In this document: in pieces, positions 1 through 6,051 of the stretch | Position numbering within the stretch: position 1 is the first letter of the stretch | How the letters are laid out: every line of letters starts with the position of its first letter | Assembly: GCA_003506095.1 (NCBI GenBank) | Contig: DNWZ01000433.1 | Coordinates: forward strand, 1 to 6,051 | DNA length: 6,051 nt | Source: Planctomycetaceae bacterium | GTDB taxonomy: Bacteria; Planctomycetota; Planctomycetia; Pirellulales; Pirellulaceae | Direction of reading: 5' to 3' | Program-made: the position numbers and the translations under genes | The notes under the pieces: generated by a model | The model's input: only the letters and a program-made list of their open reading frames with translations | Database searches by the model: none | Told to the model about the DNA's origin: nothing

Positions 1-380
1 CGATGGGCGCGGCCGCTGGTGTGGTTTGCTACTTTGCCTGTTCATGGTTAAAGCACCGCTTGAATTATGACGACGCACTGGATGCTTTCGGTGTTCACGG
101 CGTCGGCGGTACACTCGGTGCCGTTTTGACAGGTGTTTTCGCGACCCGTGCCTGTTGGGACATCGCCGAAGGCCAGTCGCTGGGCCTGATCGAAGGCAAC
201 ACCCAAACGATCGTCGGCCAGGTGGTTGCGGTCATTATCACTTACGTGTTTGCTGGCGTGGGCAGCTACATTCTGCTCAAAGGAATCGACATCGCGATGG
301 GCCTGCGAGTGCGAGCCGAAGTCGAACAGCGTGGCTTGGATATCATCGAGCACGGCGAAGAAGGTTACACGCTGATGTAA
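1..380 (+). CDS. amtB: Ammonium transporter (Amt/MEP/Rh family), C-terminal part, 5' truncated
   Basis: This is the last 125 or so codons of an inner-membrane ammonium channel; the first complete codon is at 3 and the stop is TAA at 378-380. The ATG at 3 is an internal methionine, because family members are usually 400 or more residues and everything before the late membrane helices is missing. Numbering from that Met, membrane segments lie at about 1-16, 28-47 and 70-93. The segment DDALDAFGVHGVGG (23-36) matches the conserved late-helix motif of the family, and His32 corresponds to the second of the twin pore histidines (His318 in E. coli AmtB). The cytoplasmic tail (from about 100: LRVRAEVEQRGLDIIEHGEEGY) has the conserved GLD..EHGE.GY pattern that in AmtB contacts the PII protein GlnK, so control by PII is likely. 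The promoter, and any neighbouring glnK, lie outside the window. Confidence 0.96.
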   Translation, partial: MGAAAGVVCYFACSWLKHRLNYDDALDAFGVHGVGGTLGAVLTGVFATRACWDIAEGQSLGLIEGNTQTIVGQVVAVIITYVFAGVGSYILLKGIDIAMGLRVRAEVEQRGLDIIEHGEEGYTLM

Positions 381-656
381 CACTCGCCGGGGCAGCACCG
401 CGATTGGTCGTAACGAAGCCAATGCGTCGGGGGTGATGATAAACTTGCTGACGAAGGCCGTCATGCCTTTGTCAGCAGCCAGTCGATCCAAGGCAGCGAA
501 GTGATTGGAATCAAGCCGCGAAAATGCCAGCGATGCACGCAGGCCGCCCGGTTCACCTGGGCACTTAGCCCTGATGAAACGAATCGGGTTGAGCGGTTCG
601 ATTTCCCCGCGGTGGCTTGATTTCGTGACGATACCGTCGCTGGGAACCGAATCCAG
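381..656. other. Convergent intergenic region (amtB / haem protein)
   Basis: This 276-base gap separates two genes that face each other. Its clearest element is the hairpin at 445-478. Further right are small overlapping stems: GCCCGG/CCTGGGC at 546-562 (one bulged T), GGGC/GCCC at 559-571, and AATCG/CGATT near 582-604. On the minus strand, the frame of the 1113-codon gene stays open from its TAG through the whole gap and on into the antisense of amtB. On the plus strand, an open stretch from 505 runs into the antisense of that same gene. Neither has a convincing start, ribosome site or recognisable product, so I annotate no gene here. A dispersed intergenic repeat or the remnant of a 3' coding extension are possible readings. 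Confidence 0.6.
445..478 (+). terminator. Long hairpin, possible terminator between convergent genes
   Basis: The left arm GCTGACGAAGGC (447-458) pairs with GCCTTTGTCAGC (465-476) around a six-base loop, CGTCAT. Bases 446/477 add a T-A pair and 445/478 a possible wobble. The single non-Watson-Crick position (G453 opposite T470) is a G-U pair in a plus-strand transcript but an A-C mismatch in a minus-strand one, so the fold favours the amtB mRNA. It begins 65 bases after the amtB stop and about 180 bases beyond the stop of the opposing gene. No T-run follows on the plus strand, and only the weakly T-rich AAGTTTATC follows on the minus strand. It is therefore not a canonical intrinsic terminator and may instead be a 3'-end stabiliser. 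Confidence 0.45.
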
Positions 657-3600
657 CTACTTCAAACTCTTCAAGTACGCGATGATGTCGCGAATCTCGC
701 GTGGTGCAAGCACTGAATCCATCGACGGCATCGTTGATTTCACGGGACTTTGTTCTTCGATCTCACTTTTAGCGATGGAGTACTTTTCATTTTGCGGCGT
801 TTGGAGTTCGATGACGGTGTCAGTTTCACGTTTGATCACTCCAGCCAGAGTTCGGCCATCGTCTAACAGCAGCACCACACTGCCGAACCCATCGGCAATC
901 TTCGAATCGGGCGAGACCAGCGATTCTAAGAGGTAGGTGGCATCACGTTTTTCAGCGATCCTCGACAGATCCGGCCCAACATCTCCCCCTCCTTCGTTCG
1001 TCTTGTGGCAGCGCAAGCATTGACCGCGGGCGTGGCCACGAAAGAGCCTCTTACCTCGCTCGGAGTCTCCGCCGTCGAGGCTCATGGCGAACCGTTCAAG
1101 CGTTGGCTTGCTTTTCAGAGATTCCAAATAGGTTTCGCCCCGTCGCTTCAACTGGGGATTCGGCGATTGCGACGCGGCTTCGACAACATCAAGGCGAACG
1201 TCTGTCGGTGCCGTCCCTTGTTCGACACGTTCAAGCCACTTCATCAGTTCCGCGATCTGACCTGGCGAGTCTGACAGCCCCAGCCATGCGATTGCCGCTT
1301 GACGTTGTAAATCTGGCAATTTCTCGTTCGCAGGCGACAGCCACTCCAATGCCACTTGGTCACCTTGATCCGGATCGAGCGCACGCATTTGTTGGAGCGT
1401 CGCTGCCGCGATCGATCCAGCCTCAGAAAGGTTCTTGATCGAAATGTCGAGCGCTGCGGGTTTCGAACGCGTTACCAGCAAACTCAAGGCAGCGATCCGA
1501 GCGGACGTCGGGCGTTTGATATCCGTTGCCCAGTCTGCGATCACGTCGTTGTCGATCGGCAATTTCCAACGATCGACGATCGATGCGACAACGTTTCCCA
1601 AGTCACCTTGCGAAACGTGCAGCACCGCCGCAAACCGATCGAGTAACCGTTGTCGTGAGTCTTGATCGATCGTGCGCGTTGGGGTGGGACGCCAATTGCC
1701 CGTGACGCGATCGCGCGGCGGCGGTTGCTGCCAATCGCGAAGCGTCTCGAGAATCTCTCGATGCATCGCCATGGAAATTGGGGCTTGAGCAAGTAGATCG
1801 AGCAACGAATCGAGATTGCGAACCTCGCCAACTCGACCGTGCGCGGCGACGACACGACGCACCAGCGGATCGCTACACAAAGCAGGCTCTGCGATCAGGC
1901 GTTCCGAAACTTTTGCCAGGTCCGGCGTTCCAGCATCGATTTCCAGATCGTGGATCGCGCGGGCTGCTTCCAAGACTAGTCGCGGTTCCTGGTCAGTGAA
2001 GAAACGGACTAAGTCTGGATCGAGTCGCCGCCGCTGCGCAAGCAGCCCGATCAGACGAACGTTGGGATCCTCGTTGCCGGTCACCTTGGAGATGACTTGT
2101 GCATCGCCCAAAACGATAAGTGATTGAACGCAGGCGTGCTGGAGAAACAGATCTTGCCCGGCATTTTCGCGAGCCATCGCGAGGATCGCTTCGCCCGTCC
2201 CTTCAGCTTTACACTTTGCCATCGCGAGGATCGCAAAGTAGCGCACTCGGGGGCTTGGATCGGACAGAAGAGGCTTCAGTTTATCGGCAAACTCCAACGC
2301 ACCGCGATCACCCAAAATCTTTGCGGCGGCAGCGCGCAGTTCGAGGTCGCTATCGAGCAATCGGGATGCGACGGCGCTCAGCCATGGAGGTTCGCGCCGT
2401 GAGATTTGACCTAGCGCCCAAAGTGCGTGGAGTCGAGGAAGTCTTGGTTCCTCGCTACGAGCCAGTTCATCAAGCTGCTTCGCGACCGCGGCGCCGCGAC
2501 TCGCTAGCGAGAACTGAGATCGCTGGCGGACTCGCATATCGGGATGCGCAAGCAGCCGCAGCAATTCGTCGGTCGAACCGTTGAAGCCCTTGGCGAAGAG
2601 TTGCTTCATCTCTTTGGCGACGGCTGAGTCTACGATCTCAGGCGAATACGCGGTGTAGATGCGTCCTCCTTTGCTCTTGCCCGACCAATCCAGGTCGATG
2701 AAGTCGCTGATGTAAAGCTTGCCGTCGTAACCGAACTCCGCATCGGTGGCCATAATGGGCTTAAGAAAATCGAGCGTTTCAACCAGTTTGAAGCCAGCCC
2801 CCTCCGGTTTGACGCGATAAGCTTCGAGACCGCCGTTCCCACCAGCGAAGTTGCACATCAAAAAGCAACCCCGGAATGCTTCGGGCATGCCGACACCAGG
2901 GTCGTACAAAAATCCGGAGGGTCCATTGCCGATCTTGCCCACCGGCGGCATGACCCACGCGGGACGCTCAGCAGCACCAGGTAGCTCGCTGTGCCACATC
3001 TTTTCCGCATGCCAGGGTCCCACCAGATATGGTTCTGGAATCGACTGAAAAGCCATGTTCCAGCCACTGTCTCCTCCTTCGACGATATAGACCAATCGAG
3101 CATCGTCCCCCTTATCACAATTGTTATCATCGGCGAACAGATTGCCGAGTTCGTCAAAAGCGAGTTCCTGCGGGTTACGTAGGCCACGGTAGACCACTTC
3201 GAGTTCGCTTCCGTCGGGTTGGCAACGAAATACGGCCCCGCGTCGAGGGTCGGAAACGATATGCCCTTCGTGGGTCTTCACGTGAAAACCGCGATCACCG
3301 ACGGAGAAATAGAGTTTGCCATCGGGCCCCCAAACCAATCCGTGCAGATCGTGCCCTAAGAACGCAGCATTCACTCCGAAGCCGCTGAGAAGTTTTTCGC
3401 GTTGATCGGCTTTGCCATCACCATCGTTATCTCGCAGTCGCCACAAATGCGGAATGCAGGTGACGTAGATGTCGCCGTCGCGTGCTAAAACCCCGGCCAT
3501 CAATCCATCAAGCGGTTCGCAGAAACCATCAGCAAACGTTGTCGAGAGATCGGCTCGTCCGTCACCATCGCGATCCTCGAGTAGTTGAACGCGATCGGTG

Positions 3601-3998
3601 ATCCGGCGAAACCAATCGATCCCTCCATCAAACCGGTTGATATGTTTTTCGAACATCCTTTGACGGTCTTCGAGTGTTTGGATCTGCAAGTCGTCTTCAA
3701 GCAGAAAAGACCGAGTACGATTTTCTTCGGTGCCGCGATTGAAACGGTATTCCTCTGCAACAAAGACGCGACCTTGCTCATCGAGTGCGATTGCGATGGG
3801 ACTGGCGACCTGTGGCTCAGCCGCAAAGAGTTCGGCTTTCCATCCCTCAGGCAAGCGAAACGTTTTGATCTGCGCTTCGCCAGCCGCAGTGCCATCAGGC
3901 AACGGAGGATCTACCTGATTCGTTTGCGCGAACGCAAAAGAGCTCAATAGCAGCACGATCACTGCTGCACAAATCGGCCAACGAGTGTATCGAACCAT
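657..3998 (-). CDS. Exported PVC-type dehydrogenase-like protein with HEAT repeats and C-terminal cytochrome c-like haem domain
   Basis: The protein has 1113 residues and stops at TAG 659-657. I chose the ATG at 3998-3996 because a clear signal peptide follows: basic n-region MVRYTR, hydrophobic core at about 9-22, and a probable cut after AFA (24/25). The longer frame back to 4265 adds 89 Arg-rich, low-quality residues. Residues about 45-450 form a six-bladed-propeller, glucose/sorbosone-dehydrogenase-like domain with GHDLHGLVWGPDGKLYFSVG (215-234), RNPQELAFDELGNLF (274-288) and two Ca-loop-like motifs, DRDGDGRAD (142-150) and DNDGDGKAD (190-198). About 470-960 is helical with HEAT-like repeats. 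The C-terminus is a Pirellula/Verrucomicrobium-type haem domain: CLRCH at 994-998 (bases 1005-1019), then VGPDLSRIA, with Met1090 or Met1093 as possible axial ligand. The protein probably acts in the periplasm and passes electrons from an oxidised substrate, often suggested to be sugar-derived, to the bound c-type haem. Substrate and cofactor cannot be read from the sequence. No clear Shine-Dalgarno site precedes the start. Confidence 0.93.
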   Translation of the reverse strand: MVRYTRWPICAAVIVLLLSSFAFAQTNQVDPPLPDGTAAGEAQIKTFRLPEGWKAELFAAEPQVASPIAIALDEQGRVFVAEEYRFNRGTEENRTRSFLLEDDLQIQTLEDRQRMFEKHINRFDGGIDWFRRITDRVQLLEDRDGDGRADLSTTFADGFCEPLDGLMAGVLARDGDIYVTCIPHLWRLRDNDGDGKADQREKLLSGFGVNAAFLGHDLHGLVWGPDGKLYFSVGDRGFHVKTHEGHIVSDPRRGAVFRCQPDGSELEVVYRGLRNPQELAFDELGNLFADDNNCDKGDDARLVYIVEGGDSGWNMAFQSIPEPYLVGPWHAEKMWHSELPGAAERPAWVMPPVGKIGNGPSGFLYDPGVGMPEAFRGCFLMCNFAGGNGGLEAYRVKPEGAGFKLVETLDFLKPIMATDAEFGYDGKLYISDFIDLDWSGKSKGGRIYTAYSPEIVDSAVAKEMKQLFAKGFNGSTDELLRLLAHPDMRVRQRSQFSLASRGAAVAKQLDELARSEEPRLPRLHALWALGQISRREPPWLSAVASRLLDSDLELRAAAAKILGDRGALEFADKLKPLLSDPSPRVRYFAILAMAKCKAEGTGEAILAMARENAGQDLFLQHACVQSLIVLGDAQVISKVTGNEDPNVRLIGLLAQRRRLDPDLVRFFTDQEPRLVLEAARAIHDLEIDAGTPDLAKVSERLIAEPALCSDPLVRRVVAAHGRVGEVRNLDSLLDLLAQAPISMAMHREILETLRDWQQPPPRDRVTGNWRPTPTRTIDQDSRQRLLDRFAAVLHVSQGDLGNVVASIVDRWKLPIDNDVIADWATDIKRPTSARIAALSLLVTRSKPAALDISIKNLSEAGSIAAATLQQMRALDPDQGDQVALEWLSPANEKLPDLQRQAAIAWLGLSDSPGQIAELMKWLERVEQGTAPTDVRLDVVEAASQSPNPQLKRRGETYLESLKSKPTLERFAMSLDGGDSERGKRLFRGHARGQCLRCHKTNEGGGDVGPDLSRIAEKRDATYLLESLVSPDSKIADGFGSVVLLLDDGRTLAGVIKRETDTVIELQTPQNEKYSIAKSEIEEQSPVKSTMPSMDSVLAPREIRDIIAYLKSLK

Positions 3999-4087
3999 AA
4001 CAAATCGGCAAAAAGCAAAAGTGAGAGAAAGCTTTACTATACTTAATATTATGATGCTAGGTTTTGTGCTACCGACATTTTGTGATT

Positions 4088-4110
4088 GCGCCTGGGGTAA
4101 TTCCCAGCGC
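4088..4110. repeat. Inverted repeat / hairpin with one bulged C
   Basis: GCGCCTGGG (4088-4096) is complementary to CCCAGCGC (4103-4110), giving an eight-pair stem with a single bulged C and a six-base loop, GTAATT. Its near-symmetry could serve as an operator in DNA or as a hairpin in either divergent transcript. It lies about 90 bases upstream of the start of the minus-strand gene. Confidence 0.5.
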
Positions 4111-4143
4111 AGAGTATTTGTCGAGCCTTGTTTGTGGGTGGCT

Positions 4144-4242
4144 GTGGCGGGCGGACTACGACATGGTGTGTCGCGTCCAAGGCGATAGCGACGCTGCTGG
4201 TGAGGTCTGCGGTGCTCACCAATCCGATGCGGTTCCCGCCAC
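4144..4242. other. Candidate structured element (three-way junction, about 99 nt)
   Basis: An outer stem GTGGCGGG (4144-4151) / CCCGCCAC (4235-4242) of eight perfect pairs encloses two hairpins. The first combines GGAC (4153-4156)/GTCC (4175-4178) with CGACA (4159-4163)/TGTCG (4169-4173) around the loop TGGTG. The second pairs TGGTGAG (4198-4204) with CTCACCA (4215-4221) around a ten-base loop. GCGG/CCGC at 4229-4239 is a small alternative stem that competes with the outer one. The element ends 106 bases before the start of the plus-strand gene, so it could be a 5' leader fold of that mRNA, a small RNA, or a palindromic DNA element. It matches no riboswitch or tRNA class that I can recognise. 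In a G+C-rich stretch each stem alone could arise by chance; the nesting is what makes it notable. Confidence 0.3.
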
Positions 4243-4335
4243 CTTTCGATCATAACGACGCACAAATTTTGAAGCGATAACAGGAGGAAATCGTTAAACT
4301 CGTGAAGTTAAAAAACGGCTGGATCTCTCTCACAT

Positions 4336-4341
4336 GAAAGG
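4336..4341 (+). promoter_or_regulatory. Ribosome binding site for the 4348 gene
   Basis: GAAAGG lies six bases before the ATG at 4348, a normal Shine-Dalgarno distance. It supports this start over the ATG at 4334, which is in another frame and reaches a stop after 11 codons. In the gene's own frame a TAA at 4309-4311 bars any earlier start, and no ATG, GTG or TTG occurs between the two. A stronger AGGAGG at 4282-4287 is too far upstream to serve this start. Confidence 0.5.
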
Positions 4342-4347
4342 CATCAA

Positions 4348-6051
4348 ATGTCGGAAGTCAAACTTGTGATCCGCGATGGGGACGAAGACCGCGCTGGGAC
4401 GGTACATGGATCGCTGGCGGAGTGCTTTATTGCGGCGCTGAGTGCGGATCCTGTTTCGCTGGCGGATCTGAACGCGGCCATGGATCGATTTACTCTGGAA
4501 TCGCCGCCACAAGGATATTTCCCGCACTTCCTTCGCGCCATCGACGCTGAACCGTGGGACGCAGGACTGGTGGTGATCGATATGGCGGCGCGGCTGGTCG
4601 TGATCGACTCGTCCTACTCTTCTCCTGGCCACAAAGGAGTCGTCACTCGGCACAATATCGATTCCATCGAGGGCGGGAGCGTGCGTCTGAATTATCGTCT
4701 AGCGCACGAATGGCTGTTTCTGTATGACGCGACGAACTGGGAAGCAACGGCTCGGCTCCGCCGTCAGACGCGCGCGGACCAGCCCGTTACTGACTTGCGT
4801 GAAATCTTCTATGGCGAGCCGATGCTGCGATCAATCATTCTTGGCTGTCGACGGCAATTTTGTCAGCGAAACGAGATTGCCAAACGAGTTCATAGGGAAT
4901 GGATTGAAAGTCGCCGCCACTGGAACAAGCGGTACGCCGATGGACCTCAGCCGGAACCCGAAACGTTAACGATCCACGAACTCGCTCGCAGCGAAGATCC
5001 GGCGGAAGATCTCGAGCACCGCATTTATTACGACACCATTCGCGACATTCACGCAGATTGGCTGATGACACCTTGTGCGGAACTCAACAATCAACTTCCT
5101 CGAACCGTGCTGCTACAAGATCGTGATCGATTAAGCGATGACATGCGTGGTCGTGAACATCAATGGAGCATTCTGGAGCGATGCCCACCTGGGATCAGCC
5201 CGGAATCGCATGCGTTTCAGTTTGGCGGATTTAACACAAGCGAAGTTGTCATGTACTACGACTATGTTCGCCAAGTTGCGTGGTCCTGCTGGGACGGGTT
5301 ACGAGCGATGGAAAATACAAAACGAGCAACTCTGGAAGTTTCACAGAGCGTTCTCGACGAGTTTGTCCGCGATGAAGTGATTCGCTTGCGCCAGATCGGC
5401 AACCAATGGCTTGATGCACCGTGGGAAGAAGACCCGACGCGGACGCCACGAGGCATTATCAATCTTGAACGCCGACGGCAGCCCAATGGCGGTCAGTTTC
5501 ATCCTATCGATCCGGATTGTCCCTGCTGTCAAGCATTGGCCGAGATGCCCGGCATTGGATTTTGGCACATGGACGGCAGCAACATGGACGACTTGTTTGC
5601 GTTCGCGTACCACCACGAAACGATGGAATCATGGGAACACGAGCAGGCGGATTATCGAGCATTGAGTGATCAGGCCGATCAAGAGTGGGAACTCGCTAAA
5701 CAATGGGGACTGCCGCCACAGTATTCCCAGCCAAAATCAAATCATGGGGACGTCTGGCGACTGATCGTTCAAGACGAAACGGGCTTCATTCCGCTGGGCA
5801 ACAGACTGAACAATGTCGCACATTGCGTGGTGTCGCTCGTCGTGCAGATTCGCAGCGCTACGACACAGGATGCTGGCATTGCCGTGGATCAGTACATCGA
5901 AAGCCTTGCGCATGCCTATCGTTTGTTGCAACAGGTCTGCGAAGAATCGACCGAGCAGCAGCTATCGCTGAGCGTCGAGGCAAACGCCGCTGATTTGCTG
6001 AAACTGGTGAACGTACTGACCACTCACCTACAACAGACTCGAGGCGAATTC
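4348..6051 (+). CDS. Uncharacterised large protein with duplicated WL..P/PR motifs and a CPCC motif, 3' truncated
   Basis: ATG at 4348 opens 568 codons without a stop to the window edge, so the C-terminus is missing. I do not recognise the family. No signal peptide or membrane segment is visible, so it is probably cytoplasmic. The N-terminal part (about 70-90) carries a doubled LVVID (74-78, 83-87), likely a beta hairpin. About 130-200 is rich in Arg and Trp. Two segments look related: DWLMTP..LNNQLPRTVLLQDRDR (237-260) and QWLDAP.....TRTPRGIINLERR (353-376), each preceded by an acidic helix-like stretch. The pattern resembles the WL..P...L.G..P motif seen in MbcA/ParS/Xre-type antitoxin C-terminal domains, but this is only a resemblance. 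A possible metal site follows, HPIDPDCPCC (385-394), and then a His/Glu-rich stretch, YHHETMESWEHEQ (421-433). The last part, about 480-568, is helical. It is transcribed away from the haem protein gene, and no functional link to it is evident. Confidence 0.88.
   Translation, partial: MSEVKLVIRDGDEDRAGTVHGSLAECFIAALSADPVSLADLNAAMDRFTLESPPQGYFPHFLRAIDAEPWDAGLVVIDMAARLVVIDSSYSSPGHKGVVTRHNIDSIEGGSVRLNYRLAHEWLFLYDATNWEATARLRRQTRADQPVTDLREIFYGEPMLRSIILGCRRQFCQRNEIAKRVHREWIESRRHWNKRYADGPQPEPETLTIHELARSEDPAEDLEHRIYYDTIRDIHADWLMTPCAELNNQLPRTVLLQDRDRLSDDMRGREHQWSILERCPPGISPESHAFQFGGFNTSEVVMYYDYVRQVAWSCWDGLRAMENTKRATLEVSQSVLDEFVRDEVIRLRQIGNQWLDAPWEEDPTRTPRGIINLERRRQPNGGQFHPIDPDCPCCQALAEMPGIGFWHMDGSNMDDLFAFAYHHETMESWEHEQADYRALSDQADQEWELAKQWGLPPQYSQPKSNHGDVWRLIVQDETGFIPLGNRLNNVAHCVVSLVVQIRSATTQDAGIAVDQYIESLAHAYRLLQQVCEESTEQQLSLSVEANAADLLKLVNVLTTHLQQTRGEF

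Larger units (their letters stand above)
3999..4347. promoter_or_regulatory. Divergent intergenic region holding both promoters and structured DNA
   Basis: This 349-base region separates two divergently transcribed genes and must carry the promoter of each. The ends are AT-rich (about 4000-4085 and 4255-4315), and the middle (about 4086-4245) is G+C-rich and full of inverted repeats, described separately. Possible minus-strand -10 elements in the left AT-rich part are CATAAT (4053-4048) and TATAGT (4041-4036), but neither has a good -35 at normal spacing. For the right gene, TTGAAG (4269-4274) followed 18 bases later by GTTAAA (4293-4298) is a weak candidate; GTTAAA recurs at 4307-4312. No recognised operator or riboswitch was identified. 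Confidence 0.5.

Noticed and set aside
48..491. Minus-strand frame of 147 codons
   Set aside because: It starts at TTG, most of it is antisense to amtB, and no ribosome site or known product is visible. The part in the gap is covered as a finding.
505..936. Plus-strand frame of 143 codons
   Set aside because: More than half is antisense to the 3' end of the haem protein gene. The start lacks a ribosome site and the translation has no recognisable domain.
2120..2584. Plus-strand frame of 154 codons, and other plus-strand frames inside 657-3998
   Set aside because: They are antisense to a well-supported gene, rich in Arg and Ser, and lack domains; they are by-products of its codon composition.
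4198..4242. tRNA-like look of GGTGAG and GCGGTTCCCGCCACC
   Set aside because: No anticodon arm, T-loop consensus (GGTTCRA) or seven-pair acceptor at the right spacing can be built, so it is not a tRNA or tmRNA end.
3999..4265. N-terminal extension of the haem protein frame back to 4265
   Set aside because: The extra 89 residues are Arg-, His- and Pro-rich without family character, and they would bury the clear signal peptide that begins at the ATG at 3998.
5341..5616. Minus-strand frame of 91 codons and other short frames inside 4348-6051
   Set aside because: They overlap the continuous 568-codon plus-strand frame and show no independent coding evidence.
6046..6051. GAATTC exactly at the right edge
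   Set aside because: It is the only EcoRI site in the window and may mark a clone or record boundary. It is not a biological feature; it does explain why the last gene may be cut there.

Overview
The window most likely comes from a planctomycete of the Pirellulaceae/Rhodopirellula kind. The main evidence is the large gene on the minus strand. It encodes an exported protein with a sugar-dehydrogenase-like propeller, HEAT-type helices and a C-terminal CxxCH haem domain, an architecture characteristic of Planctomycetes and Verrucomicrobia. The moderate G+C content and the weak or absent Shine-Dalgarno sites agree with this. Assignment to a genus is inference.

Layout from left to right: (1) Bases 1-380 are the 3' end of an ammonium transporter gene (amtB) on the plus strand, cut by the left edge. 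(2) Bases 381-656 lie between two convergent genes. They hold a strong hairpin at 445-478 and a frame that stays open past the stop of the next gene; no independent gene can be supported. (3) Bases 657-3998 (minus strand) encode a 1113-residue secreted dehydrogenase-like/haem-binding protein. (4) Bases 3999-4347 are a divergent intergenic region. AT-rich ends flank a G+C-rich core with several inverted repeats, including a possible three-way-junction fold at 4144-4242. (5) Bases 4348-6051 (plus strand) are one uninterrupted frame of 568 codons that runs off the right edge. It encodes a large, probably cytoplasmic protein that I do not recognise, with two related tryptophan/proline motifs and a CPCC motif.

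The three genes do not form an operon: the first two converge and the last two diverge. No shared pathway is evident. The transporter belongs to nitrogen uptake, and the haem protein probably to periplasmic oxidation or electron transfer. The third gene is uncharacterised and, with the structured region upstream of it, is the most interesting part of the window. No tRNA, rRNA, CRISPR array, insertion sequence or recombinase gene was found.
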